Of a stretch of 64,000 bases of DNA, positions 33,362 to 43,796 are shown in pieces; position 1 is the stretch's first letter; every line of letters begins with the position of its first letter. The DNA comes from Aspidiotus rigidus (Eukaryota; Arthropoda; Insecta; Hemiptera; Diaspididae). Location of the stretch: contig JAVHKY010000066.1 in assembly GCA_035079385.1 (NCBI GenBank), positions 434,001 to 498,000 on the forward strand. Direction: 5' to 3'. The translations under genes were made by a program, and so were the position numbers. The notes beneath the pieces are model-generated. The model searched no databases and was not told where the DNA came from. It saw nothing but the letters and a program-made list of their open reading frames with translations.

Positions 33362-33831
33362 CCCGTTGAACATTGCTCAAGGCGTGAGGTGGCGGTGACA
33401 GTAGCGTGTACACCTTGAAGTGTATACCACATTACACCCTATTGTAACGCTGTGGTGTGTTGGTGGTGTGTTGCGGTGCACTGATTTATGATTTGGTAAT
33501 ATAGCCCTTCTTTCGAATCTACCACTGTAAGTACGCTAGCTATATCACTATTAAACCTAACGCGCTACGCTCAATGATCAGCAATTTCAGTCGTGGTCAC
33601 CACTTGGATGGGTGACCGTCTTCTTTTTTTTCGTTGCGGTATCCATGCAGTGTGTTGAGCGCGCTCACGCCATCGTGATCTGACGGTAGAATGGGTCCGT
33701 GCGCTCTCGTATTGCGTGATTTGGTCGTGAAACCGTATTCATTTTACTGTTGTGTAGGCGTAGCGCGGCCACCTCACGCTGTCGTGACTCCGCTCTGAAA
33801 ATGCGGATTTTGGTCGTGGAATGTTCAACGG
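33362..33831. mobile_element. 470-bp insertion with 5S-like segment
   Basis: Ends CCGTTGAACATT and AATGTTCAACGG are exact inverted copies, with inner CGTGAGGTGGC / GCCACCTCACG. It interrupts the copia frame between protease linker and RT. The middle (33570-33620) contains GATCAGCAATTTCAG and ACTTGGATGGGTGACCG, like the internal control region of 5S rRNA, followed by eight T (a Pol III-type stop). No target duplication was clear. Confidence 0.6.
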
Positions 33832-33839
33832 AGATATGG

Positions 33840-34568
33840 GAAGAGAGCTGTCATCCCAGTCAAAATCTTAAGGTTTCTTCAATAATTTCTGAGTCTTCTA
33901 ACATATGAGAATCACAGTCAGAGGACAATTGAGCATCATGCGGAGCATGTGCTGTAGACAAAGAGTTAGCAATATATGAGGATCGCATGCATTCTCTATT
34001 GTACCTATCATTTTTTAGTTCATTAACAGGAATAAATTCAACGGAATTCATATCCTGAATATGATGAAAGAGATCTTTGTATTTAACATCCATTTATTCC
34101 TACAAAACACACGTCTGAAGTCTTTTTGGTTTTAGGATTATAGGTTGTATAGCCAGTATCTTGAAACAATCGAACCATCCAAAACATTCAAGGTTACTGA
34201 GGTATTGAATTGTGTATTTAAAGCAGAAACGCTCAGAATTGGCTGAGTTGATTCTTCAATCAGTTGAACATTTTTCAGAATTCATACACCTATGATGCGT
34301 TAACTCATTTTGAATCAGAATAGGTAAAGAACCAAAGCCAGGAGAGTAATTATTCTCTGCTTTGATAGCTAGGTCAATTTGTCTTGGTTGTTTATATTTT
34401 GTAAAATTAATTAATAGTTCCCCATCAGCAATAGCATGATGGGAAGCTTTCGAGTCAACTTCAAACCTAATTGCGACATCAAAATTCTTAGTTAAATTAT
34501 CAAAATTTGTTATACTAGAGGCGGAGTAATGAGGAAAAGTGTCATCTGGGAAAATGTACTGGAACCAC
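33840..34568 (-). pseudogene. Copia protease and linker remnant
   Basis: On the minus strand, RFEVDSKASHHAIADGE (about 34470) has the D-S-x-A arrangement of a copia protease, followed by KQPRQIDLAIKAENN. A second open stretch (34093-33860) starting MDVKYKDLFHHIQDMN fits the variable linker. No integrase motifs (HHCC or DDE) were seen. Stops separate the pieces. Confidence 0.5.
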
Positions 34569-34574
34569 TATTCT

Positions 34575-35215
34575 TTCAATAGGAAACCTGTTTCTTCGGG
34601 GGGGGGGGGTTCGAAAAAAACGTCCGTCGCCCCCCTCATATCATATATAGCTTGGAGGTCGAAATTATTCTATTATATATAGCTCGATCGAGAGTCGACA
34701 TTTTTTCTGAGTCCCCTTCCTATCATATATATTTTGGAGGTCAAAATTTTGTCAAGTCCTCCTCCCATCATATATAGTTTGGAAGGCGAGATCTGTTACG
34801 TCGCAGTTCGATGACGCCATAGGTAAGTCTTACGACGTCAACATCACAATTGGATGACGTCATAGATCAATATTTTTTCCCAAGTCCTCTCCCATCATAA
34901 TATATAGTTTGGGGCGGGTCTGTGACGCCACAGTTTGATAGGTCAGCCTTGTGACGTCACAATTTGATGATGTTATAGATCAGTTTTTTTCAAGTTCCCC
35001 TCCTATTATATATAGCTCCAAAGTCCGGGCCTGTGATGTCACAATTTGATGTCCCCCTCCTATCATATAGGCCTATAGCTTGAAGGTCAAAATTATTCTA
35101 AGTTTATTGTTGAACGGTGCACGGTGCACGGAAAATTTCTCAAAAAACCCCCCCTAGAATAGGTTTGCTCTTATAACAGGTTCCCTACCACCACTCGTTC
35201 AACTCCGTTAAAGAA
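34575..35215. mobile_element. Satellite-family element with TGACGTCA motifs
   Basis: The left end is AGGAAACCTGTTTCTTCGGGG and the right end is ATAACAGGTTCCC, with TTCAACTCCGTTAA just outside. Inside, 45-bp-type units (CCTATCATATATAG, GGAGGTCGAAAT) alternate with TGACGTCA-containing spacers. The right end carries CGGTGCACGG and ATTTCTCAAA before a C-run, as at 49.94 kb. Confidence 0.65.
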
Positions 35216-35570
35216 CGCGTGAAAACCTTCGACCTTCGAGATATTATAATCATGGGAAGATCGAGTGGAGGAAACTTGAAAAAATAATTAAGCAAGATTT
35301 TCAACATAGATACCCTTCGATGAAGACAGTCCTAGCATACCTGAGGAAAGGACTTCTAAGTTAAAACAATTTATTGCAGAGGAACCTTGATTGAAGAGTT
35401 CTGAAAGAGACGAAATTTCATATAATGAGTTGCTAAGGGAGAAAAGCATAAAGGTTCCCTCGATACTTCCATCCTGAAGCGATACTTCCATCCTGAAGCG
35501 TACAAATGCAGGGAAATTGCTTGATCTTGATATTTGAATTCAGCCCATAGAAAGTTTTGTAACGAAATTT
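35216..35570 (-). CDS. Hypothetical frame between two repeats
   Basis: A minus-strand frame (35491-35288, extendable upstream) reads MEVSLQDGSIEGTFMLFSLS and SSKGIYVENLA. It lies between two satellite-family elements and beyond the 5' limit of the copia fragment, so it may be copia gag debris. No diagnostic motif is present. An 18-bp tandem duplication (GATACTTCCATCCTGAAG) lies at 35464-35499. Confidence 0.2.
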
Positions 35571-35574
35571 TTAA

Positions 35575-36385
35575 CGGGGAACCTGTATTTTATCGGAGGG
35601 TATTTTGAGGAAAAATGACGGGCGCCGGTCACCGGGAGGCAAAAAGTGGGACTTGGAAAACTTTCTTCCTCCGAGCTATATATGATAGAAATGTTTTCCT
35701 CGTGACTACGAGCCATTTGAATAGAAGGTGTTTCAGGCTAGTTCAGTATATACTGTATATTAAGCCTAGTTAGTATAAGCCTAGTTATACTGTATATCAA
35801 GGCCTAGAACGAAGGCTAAAATTTGAAATTTTTAGGCTAGTCATTATAGGCCTAGTATAGTATATTAGGCCCAGTATAATGAGGGCAGGAGTTTGAGATT
35901 TTTTAGGCTACATATTATAGGCCTAATATGGTCTATTGGGCGTAGTATAATGAAGACTAGGGTTTGACATTTTCCAGGCTACTTCTTATAGGCCTAGTAT
36001 CTAGCATATTAGGCCTACTATAATGAGGGCCAAAGTTCGAAATTTTTTAGGCTACTTCTTATAGGCCTAGTATCTAGCATATTAGGCCTACTATAATGAG
36101 GGCCAAAGTTCGAAATTTTTTAGGCTACTTATTATAGGCCTAGTATAGTATATTAGACCCAGTATAATGTACGCTAAAGTGTAAAATTTCTTAGGCTAGT
36201 TATTATAGGCCCAGTATGGTATAATTAGGCTTAGTATAACGAAAGCTAAAGTTTGACATTTTTCAGGCTACGTATTACAAGCCTAGAAGTATTATAGTAT
36301 ATTAGGCCCAGTATAATGAAGGCTGAAGTTCGAAATTCCTATAACGATCCAGGCTCCATAAAACAGGTTCCCTGTTTGCCTCAAT
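35575..36385. mobile_element. Satellite-family element with 72-bp array
   Basis: Left end GGGGAACCTGTATTTTATCGG followed by ACGGGCGCCGG, as at 18.42 kb. Right end CATAAAACAGGTTCCCTGTTT followed by GCCTCAATTAAC, as at 20.52 kb. One 45-bp unit follows the left end, then a second array family fills the body. Confidence 0.7.
35833..36335 (+). repeat. 72-bp tandem array, seven units
   Basis: Units start with AGGCTA at 35833, 35905, 35977, 36049, 36122, 36193 and 36264. Each contains TATAGGCCTAGTAT, TATTAGGCC, AGTATAATGA and a variable AAAGTT-GA-ATTTTT tail. Adjacent units 3-4 are almost identical (recent duplication). Palindromic AGGCCT and CTAGTATA motifs link it to the 2.77, 4.83 and 18.55 kb segments. 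Confidence 0.8.
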
Positions 36386-36397
36386 TAACAAGGTTAA

Positions 36398-36897
36398 GGG
36401 TGTGCTTTACTAGTGAAAATATGCTCGTAAAACATAGTACCGAAAATCACATTTTATTGCTCGAATTTTTAACGGATCTTTCTGAATAATTGAAATATTT
36501 TCCAAAAAGGTTCAACCAGGGGCGCTATCGAAGCAGAATTTTAAAATTTTTTCCTATAATTTCTCAATTAAACGTTGAAATTGATAAAAATTCGTCTATT
36601 TTCTGACGAGAGTGAAATCCTTCTGGAGCCAAAATTTAGGATTCTGCTCCGATAGCGCCTTTCGTTGAACCCTATTGTACAACATTTTCAAAGATCGAAA
36701 AAATTCGTCAGAAAATGGAGCCCTGAAATGTGACCTTGCAAAATCATTCCTCATCATTTGTTACGAGGACTACCCACGCACGCCCGACAAGAGTCGCGTA
36801 GTGACGGCTGGCTTCCCCAACCTTGCAGGGTTTTTAAGGATGTTTATGCAATTTATCGTACACCGTTTCGGAGTTTCCGAACAAGTAAAGCACACCT
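36398..36897. mobile_element. piggyBac-type MITE, copy 1 (500 bp)
   Basis: Starts GGGTGTGCTTTACTAGTG and ends ACAAGTAAAGCACACCT, flanked by TTAA (36394-36397 and 36898-36901). It matches the two other copies over the full length (48276-48778 in opposite orientation, 53250-53751 in the same orientation). An internal inverted pair surrounds GGCGCTATCG. No transposase. Confidence 0.85.
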
Positions 36898-36937
36898 TTA
36901 ATGAAGGCACAACCGCTCTCGGAAAAGTTATTCGAAA

Positions 36938-37347
36938 ATTAATCTAAAAATTAAAAATTATGCACTTCAATTGTCAAGGCTTAGCAAACGAAGAACGCAT
37001 GTACGAACTCGAAAACGCTCTATAGTAGGGTTATCGGAATTGAAAAGACAGGGGGAATTTTTGGTTAAACGAAAAAACAACACAATTTTTTACTACTATG
37101 GCGAAACAAGAGGTCATAGAGGTGTAGGTTTTTATATAAAACAGAACGTATGAAAACGAAAAAGAATACTATACGATACTAATGGGGGGATTGGAACGCA
37201 AAGATAAGAAAAGAAAATAGCGAAAGTAAGGGTGTCGTTAGATTTATTATTGGATCGACTAACTTGAACAGTGAAAGAGTGATAAAATTAACAGAGAGAA
37301 AAACCTGAAACTAGTCTCTTCGTTTTTCAAAAAGAGACCAAATAAAA
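36938..37347 (+). pseudogene. RTE-like LINE endonuclease, first part
   Basis: The frame reads MHFNCQGLANEERMYELENAL, an in-frame stop, then IVGLSELKRQGEFLV, YYGETRGHRGVGFYIKQNV and further on FFKKRPNKK. This is the start of an apurinic-type endonuclease in the RTE-like clade (IIGLSE and GVGF blocks). The reading frame is then cut in the A-rich tract at 37342-37347 by a satellite-family element and resumes at 38785 with WTWRSPDG. Confidence 0.65.
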
Positions 37348-38784
37348 AATTAGAAGCCATTGCAGACGTTGCAATGGCAGCGGGGAACCCGCAATTCCTT
37401 AACTCGACCTCTCAGGTGGTGTGGAACTGAGTTGATAATCTTGTCATATACTTCAAATCGAAATTATCATTCTACATTCCCTCCTATCATATATAGCTCG
37501 AGAAACGAAATTCTTCCAAGTCCCCCTTCTATCATATATAGCTCGGAAGTCACAATTCTTCCAAGTCCCCCTCCTATCATATATAGTTCGAGACTCGAAA
37601 TTCTTCTAAGTCCCCCTCCTATCATATATAGCTCGAGACTCCAAATTCTTCTAAGTCCCCCTCCTATCATATATAGCTCGAGACTCGAAATTCTTCTAAG
37701 TCCCCCTCCTTTCATATATAGCTCGAGACTCGAAATTCTTCTAAGTCCCCCTCCTATCATATATAGCTCGAGACTCGAAATTCTTCTAAGTCCCCCTCCT
37801 ATCATATATAGCTCGAGACGTGAAATTCTCTTAAGTCCCCCTCCTATCATATATAGCTCGAGACTCGAAATTCTTCTAAGTCCCCCTCCTTTCATATATA
37901 GCTCGAGACTCGAAATTCTTCTAAGTCCCCCTCCTATCATATATAGCTCGAGACTCGAAATTCTTCTAAGTCCCCCTCCTATCATATATAGCTCGAGACT
38001 CGAAATTCTTCTAAGTCCCCCTCCTTTCATATATAGCTCGAGACTCGAAATTCTTCCAAGTCCCCCTCCTATCATATATAGCTCGAGACTCGAAATTCTT
38101 CTAAGTCCCCCTCCTTTCATATATAGCTCGAGACTCGAAATTCTTCTAAGTCCCCCTCCTATCATATATAGCTCGAGACTCGAAATTCTTCTAAGTCCCC
38201 CTCCTATCATATATAGCTCGAGACGTGAAATTCTCTTAAGTCCCCCTCCTATCATATATAGCTCGAGACTCGAAATTCTTCTAAGTCCCCCTCCTTTCAT
38301 ATATAGCTCGAGACTCGAAATTCTTCTAAGTCCCCCTCCTATCATATATAGCTCGAGACTCGAAATTCTTCTAAGTCCCCCTCCTTTCATATATAGCTCG
38401 AGACGTGAAATTCTTCCAAGTCCCCCTCCTATCATATATAGCTCGAGACGTGAAATTCTTCCAAATCCCCCTCCTATCATATATAGCTCGAGACTCGAAA
38501 TTCTTCCAAGTCCCCCTCCTATCATATATAGCTCGAGACTCGAAATTCTTCTAAGTCCCCCTCCTTTCATATATAGCTCGAGACTCGAAATTCTTCTAAG
38601 TCCCCCTCCTATCATATATAGCTCGAGACTCGAAATTCTTCTAAGTCCCCCTCCTTTCATATATAGCTCCAGACTCGAAATTCTTCTAAGTCCCGTAACC
38701 TAACCTAACCTGCGGACGCGGACGCGGACGTTTTCTGAGGATGTAATCTCCTAACAAAATAGATAGCGGGTTCCCCGCTAAAAA
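37348..38784. mobile_element. Satellite-bearing element inserted in the LINE
   Basis: The left end contains TGCAATGGCAGCGGGGAAC then CCGC. The right end is TAGCGGGTTCCCCGCTAAAAA. Both ends are palindromic hairpins (stem GCGGG/CCCGC). The element splits the endonuclease frame of an RTE-like LINE exactly at AAAAAA|TGGACG. No target duplication beyond A residues is visible. Most of its length is the 45-bp array. TAACCTAACCTAACC follows the array at 38697, then GGACGC repeats. Confidence 0.7.
37483..38695 (+). repeat. 45-bp satellite array, about 27 units
   Basis: The unit runs from CTCGAGACTCGAAATTCTTC through TAAGTCCCCCTCCTATCATATATAG. The period is exactly 45 and most units differ at one to three positions (CTAAG/CCAAG, CTATC/CTTTC, GACTCG/GACGTG). 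The rare GACGTGAAATTCTCTTAAG variant occurs at 37817 and 38222, 405 bp (nine units) apart, within similar neighbours, showing a local block duplication. Because 45 is a multiple of 3, both strands have long stop-free frames (15-residue repeats); these are not evidence of a protein. Confidence 0.95.
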
Positions 38785-39774
38785 TGGACGTGGCGTTCTC
38801 CCGATGGGAAAACACGCAACGAAATCGATCACACTATCGCAAATGATATATAAGAATCATTCATAATCTGGATGTTCTGTCCTCGTTCAAATTCTCGTCA
38901 GACCACCGACCTAGCAGGTGCGAGCTACAAATTATGAAAAGGGCGAAGTACAAAAATTACGTAAAATTTAACGCTCAAAATCCCGAAAACCCAAGGCATG
39001 AGATTCCGAGGGCAATAGAACTGTTTCAGGCTGAAATGGAAAAAAATGAACAAGCGATCGAAGATGTGCAAAGGTTATACAATGAATTTGAGGAAACTTT
39101 AAAAACAGTATTGTTGCGAGTGGGCTCCCGTGAAAAACAGATCGAAATAGACGATAAATTGAGTAAAGAGACGAAAGAATTGATAGATACAAAAATGAAA
39201 CTTAAGAAGGGAAAGTTTAATGTGACCAGAAGAAAAGTTGAACTAGTTAAAATTACTAAACTGATCAGGAAAAAGATTCGGCAGGACATCAAAGAGTATG
39301 ACAACAAGACAATAGCCAATAAGTATATTGAATGAGAATATGTCGATTAAGAAAGTTGAAAGGGCAATTAGTCACCAGACACACCTCCTTCCAAAAATAA
39401 AGAAGGGAGACGGATCCGAGACCCAGAATCGCGACGAGATAATAAAAATAGTGACAGAATTCTACAAAAACCTATACAGGGATGAGAGAGATGAAGGAAC
39501 GAGGGCAGACGAGTGCACATGGAAGCGCCATGTACGTAATACATACGAGGTTCCGGAGATACTCGAGAAAGAAGTAGAGAACAAACTGAAGAAGTTAAAA
39601 TCGGAAAAAGCAGCGGGTCCAAAAGACTTCGAGATAGCCACCTTGAAGTCACTAGCCGGGATCATCACAAAACCCCTAATAAAAATTTTCAATGCAATTC
39701 TCAAGACAGCCACCAGCCCGGCTCAATGGCTAACTTTCGAAATAGTTCTTCTCTTCAAAAAAGACGATAGAGCT
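38785..39774 (+). pseudogene. RTE-like LINE, endonuclease end and RT start
   Basis: Resumes with TWRSPDGKTRNEIDHTIAND and the catalytic SDHR-type motif (SSDHRPSRCEL). Then comes a charged connector (38934-39335, coiled-coil-like) and, after a frameshift at 39330, 39328-39774 with EKAAGPKDFEIATLKSLAG and IVLLFKKDD, the RT fingers of RTE-like LINEs. It stops at the junction with a copia LTR (39775). The RT palm with the active site is absent. Frameshift and truncation make it a relic. Confidence 0.75.
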
Positions 39775-40055
39775 TGTTAAAATAATTAGTGGAAAGGGGG
39801 TTCTTAGAGGTCCCAAGGATGAACACAGATCACTCGTATAGTATTTATCATAGGATCATCTTTGACGCGACGTACCAATATACGAGTAAGAAAAACACGA
39901 CTCATAGAAACTAACATTTGCGGACGACTAATTTTTATTGCCTTTTAAAACTCACTCTTGAATTAACAGCTACTACTCATACAAAATGTATACCTACTTA
40001 CGAATACTTTGTATACCTATAATATGAAAAACTTATTTTAGTTTACCGTTCAACA
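39775..40055 (-). repeat. Copia element 2, 3' LTR (281 bp)
   Basis: On the minus strand the purine tract AGGGAGGAG precedes TGTTGAACGG, and the segment ends TTTTAACA, giving TG...CA borders. It lies 78 bp after the pol stop codon, at the expected place, and abuts the RTE-like LINE fragment, so the copia inserted into that LINE. Confidence 0.7.
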
Positions 40056-40133
40056 CTCCTCCCTATAAACTTAAATAATTTTTAACTCTACCATTTCTCT
40101 TTAAAATTTCTTCACAATGACTTAATTCTATGA

Positions 40134-41445
40134 TTAAGGAATAACATTCAGCAACTTCCTGAAATTTTCAAATTTTGACCGAGTAATCGGTTTTGTAAAA
40201 ATGTCCGCAATTTGTTCATTACTGATACCTATTTAACATCAAAATGTTTCGTTCTCTTGGTGTTCTCACAGTTTTTAGCAAGTGCGATACAACTTATATT
40301 ATCTTCATGTAAGATTACATTTTTCATGAGGATATTAAAATCATACTGTAATAGATTCTTTAAGAATACTCCCTCTGTGCACGCATTAGCAAGAACCACG
40401 TATTCGGCTCCTGTGGAAGACAACGCCACGCACGGTTGTTTTCGAGTACTCCAGCTTACAACATTATTAGGTACCCATAAAAAAAACAAAACCGGAGACC
40501 GATTTACGATCGTTTTCAGAAGCAAAATCCGCATCTACAAAACCTTTTAAATACGAATCATTTACGTTAGTTGTTTCACCACTTTTCAGATATTTTAGCT
40601 TGTACGTTACAGTTCCACAAAGATACCTCAAAATTCTTTTCAATGCCTTCCAGATGTTTTCATGTTGGAAATCTTGATACCTACTCATTATGTTAACAGC
40701 ATGTGTGAGGTCAGGCCTTGTAGGTACCTCCTGACAAATACAGTAAAGATCCTACTAGCTCACGAATAGGGTAAATTTTTACGTTATTCTTTCCATTGAC
40801 TTCGTTTTTAATTTCTATCTCATTAATTTTAAAGTTTGCTTCTAAAGGTATACTTACAGGTTTGCAATCGTGCATTCCAAATCTTTTCAATATGGTTAAA
40901 GTGTAATTTTCTTAACTGAGAATGAGTTCATTTTCTTTCCACTCTAACTCGAAACCGACAAATTTCTTAGGTAGTCCAAGGTCCTTCATTTCCAACCTCT
41001 GTGACAACACTTTGCTTATTTTTACGACTTCATGGTCTGAATCAGATGCTAACAATAAATCATCACCGTATAAAAGTACATATATTTTTCGTGTACAAAC
41101 ACCCATCATTTTTCGATCTCCTGAAGCCTACTTCCATCATAAGACCGTGGAACACATTATTCCATAATAAAGGAGCTGTTTTTAGCCCGTAAAGAGCTCC
41201 GTTCCAGTTTACACACATATCCGCGTTCAACCTGTAAACCCTCGGGAGGTTCCATGTAAATTTCGTCCTTCAACACACCATTCAAGAAGGCAGAAGTCAC
41301 CTCCATCTGTTTGATCGTAAAACCTTTCTGTAAAACTATGTTCAAAAATACTCGAATAGTACTCAATTTCGCTGCGGGGGCATACGTCTCTTCATTTTTA
41401 AAATCTCTAGTCTGCATAAACCCCTTGCTACCAATCTTCCCTTAT
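40134..41445 (-). pseudogene. Copia element 2 pol, 3' half, broken
   Basis: Reading leftward: GFMQTRDFKNEETYAPAAKL and a QMEVTSAFLNG palm motif (41417-41157), then YGDDLLLASDSD (active site, about 41070) and KFVGFELEW. Next is FVDADFASENDRKSVSGFVF (RNase H, about 40500), then ALSSTGAEYVVLANA, HEDNISCIALA and the terminal EQIADIFTKPITRSKF with TAA at 40134. Frames change at least three times (near 41160, 40900 and 40480). Gag, protease, integrase and the start of RT are missing: the left side of pol fuses directly to an R1-clade LINE at about 41445. Confidence 0.78.
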
Positions 41446-43695
41446 AACGCACTTGAGGCGGCTTAGGTATCCAACTACCCGGCCCACCTTTTCCGCTGCC
41501 ATCAGGAAATGGTGCCTGAAGCTCAGCGTTGAGTCAAACCAGATGCCCAGGTATTTCATTTGCTTCTTGATTCCAATTTCCATACCTCGCAGGCGAAAGG
41601 TGGGTGGCTTGAACTTCCGACGGGTCGTGAATAAAATGGCCTCCGTCTTACTTGCTGCTAGTTCAAGTCCAGCCGACTCGATCCAACGCGTCATGTCCTC
41701 TAGGGCCCGGTTTACCCTGCTCTCCACCGCTACAGTTGTTTCGGCGGTGCATACCACCAGGGTATCATCCGCATAGCAGATAAGCTTAACCCCCGGTGGC
41801 AGCTTCACCTTAAAGATTCCGTTGAATGCGACACACCACAAAAGCGGCCCAAGGACCGACCCCTGGGGCACCCCACAAGTAACAGGGCACTTTACTGTAC
41901 CAGCAGACGTCTCTGCTTGGATTTCACGGAAGCTAAGATAGCTGCTGATCATCCTGAGCAGGTATGCGGGCACTCTTGCGTTCACAAGAGCTTCCAATAT
42001 CATCTTCCATGGAATTGAATTGAACGCATTTCTTATGTCGAGGCTGACGGCTGCGCAAAACTGACGCTTATCAATTGCTGACTTGGCTATCCTCTTCAGC
42101 CGGATCCCAGCATCTGATGTGCAGCGTCCAGTTTGAAAACCGTACTGGCTATCAGAAATTATATCTCTTTCCTTCAGATAGCTCTCCAAATGATTGGCTA
42201 TCACTCTTTCTAGAAGTTTCCCAACATTGTCTAGCAGACAAAGTGGATGATAAGAGGGTGGTAGACCAGGTGGTTTATCCTTCTTATCGATCAACGCTAG
42301 CCTGGCTTTCTTCCATCGCACAGGGAACAGTCCCCCAACAATTGCCGCTTTGAATGTATCAACAAGCAGTGCTGGGTCAACTGAATGTATGGCACTCCAG
42401 ACTGGATTTGGAATCTCATCCGGGCCTGGAGCCTTCCAATACTTACCCTGCAGTCTATTGACTGCTGCATCCACCTCCTCGGTGCCTAGGAGGGATATAT
42501 CATCCTCGTCTACTATTGGTAGCATTACCATTGGTGGTGGCTGCTGTGAGAACAAGCCATTAATGATTTGACCCACAACATCCGGCTCCATTCGGCTCAT
42601 TGCTGAGAGGCCTTTTAGCTTCTTCAGCACTAACTTATAAGGCTTCCCAAAGGGGTCCTCATCTGCCATCTGTCATAGCTCTCGCCATGCAGCACTCTTG
42701 CTGTCCTTAATGGCCTTCTTCAGCCTTTTACGAGCCAGCTGGTATTTGGGTGCAACCGCCCGCACCCCTTTGCGGCCACTACTACGCTGGTATATCCGGC
42801 GCTGACGGTTGCACTCTATTCGCAATTTGGCAATTTTGTTGGTCCACCAGTAAACAGCTCTCCTCTTCTTTGGTGGACCTTGCCTGGGCATGGCTACATC
42901 GCAAACTTTGGTGACAGTCTTGATCATCCTCTCTGCTGCTATCTCCGCATTGCCTTCTTGCTCTTCTTCTTGATCCCATGTGAGAGCAAGATAGCTAGCC
43001 TTTAAACGGTCGCTATTCAGCTTCCTAACGGCGTATTTTCTTACCAGCTTTTGTGGAGCAGCGACCTCAACTTCCCGGCGGATGGAGAAGTTGATACACC
43101 GGTGGTCGCTCCCAGAAAGCTCCTTGTCCAGTACTGCTCAGCCTTCTATTCTTCGGGCTAGGCTCTCTGAGGCAAAGGTGATATCAATAATGGACCCGCC
43201 CTCGGGTAGGAGTGTTGCCTACATTGACTGTTTCCAGTCGATTGTAAGCGATCCACTCCCCCAAGGCATACCCACGGATGTCAGTATGGCCGGATCGCCA
43301 CTCTTCTGACTTGGTATTAAAATCACCAGCCACTATGAATTTTTCACCTTGCCGTCTGGACGAGCTTTCTTCTATTTCTTCAAGAAGTCCACAAACTCCG
43401 GGAAGGGGCGATTCGGGGAGAAGTAGCAGCTTTAGATGACTATGGCGGCCATCTTCACAGCAACATACCCTCCCCCTCTTTCAATCTCTCCCAGAGCAAT
43501 TGGATACTCTGGGCAAACACCAATGGCCGCTAAGCCAGTACGGTCTGTGTACCATCCTTGTCTTCTCGCAATATTGTAATACTCGCTGGCAATCACAATG
43601 TGCGTTCCCTCCTCAGCTACAAACTGCCAGAGAAGATCCTGAGCCAGTTTGCAGTGCTGAAGGTTGGCCTGCAGGAACTTGAGTGTCCCTGCCAT
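41428..43695 (-). pseudogene. R1-clade LINE ORF2 (endonuclease and RT)
   Basis: The endonuclease starts at 43695 (MAGTLKFLQANLQHCK, with VIASEYY as the catalytic glutamate block). It contains FIVAGDFNTKS further on but passes through frame breaks between 43430 and 42930. A connector follows (VYWWTNKIAKLRIECNRQRR, 42850). From 42669 a 413-aa frame covers RT: GPDEIPNPVW, SQYGFQTGRCTSDA, AAVSLDIRNAFNS, GVPQGSVLGPLLW, CYADDTLVV (active site near 41770), ESAGLELAASKTEA and QMKYLGIWFD. It ends at 41428 where copia sequence begins. Motifs fit the R1 clade. An intact YADD shows moderate age. Confidence 0.82.
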
Positions 43696-43796
43696 TAGGA
43701 GGCCGTTGGTCCTCTTCTACGCCCCTGGGCAGAGGACTGTGCAGCGCCTATGCAGCATTTACTGCCGACCACATGACCTACCTCGCGGCCATCTTC

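Larger units (their letters stand above)
31472..34568 (-). mobile_element. Ty1/copia element 1, internally deleted
   Basis: Minus-strand order: aspartic-protease-like segment (34560-34270), linker (34093-33840), an insertion (33831-33362), then reverse transcriptase and RNase H (33300-31739), a 270-bp tail and the LTR. The integrase normally between protease and RT is missing. The 5' side is cut by a satellite-family element at 34575. Confidence 0.75.

Noticed and set aside
37483..38695. CRISPR-like array
   Set aside because: Units are contiguous with no unique spacers, and the genome is eukaryotic.
37360..38703. A 447-aa repeat protein (and a 397-aa one on the other strand)
   Set aside because: Both are by-products of a 45-bp tandem repeat without stop codons. 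The array lies inside a transposon insertion and has no start or splice context.
38697..38715. Telomeric repeat (TAACC)n
   Set aside because: Only three units, between a satellite array and a GGACGC repeat. Too short to call an interstitial telomere.
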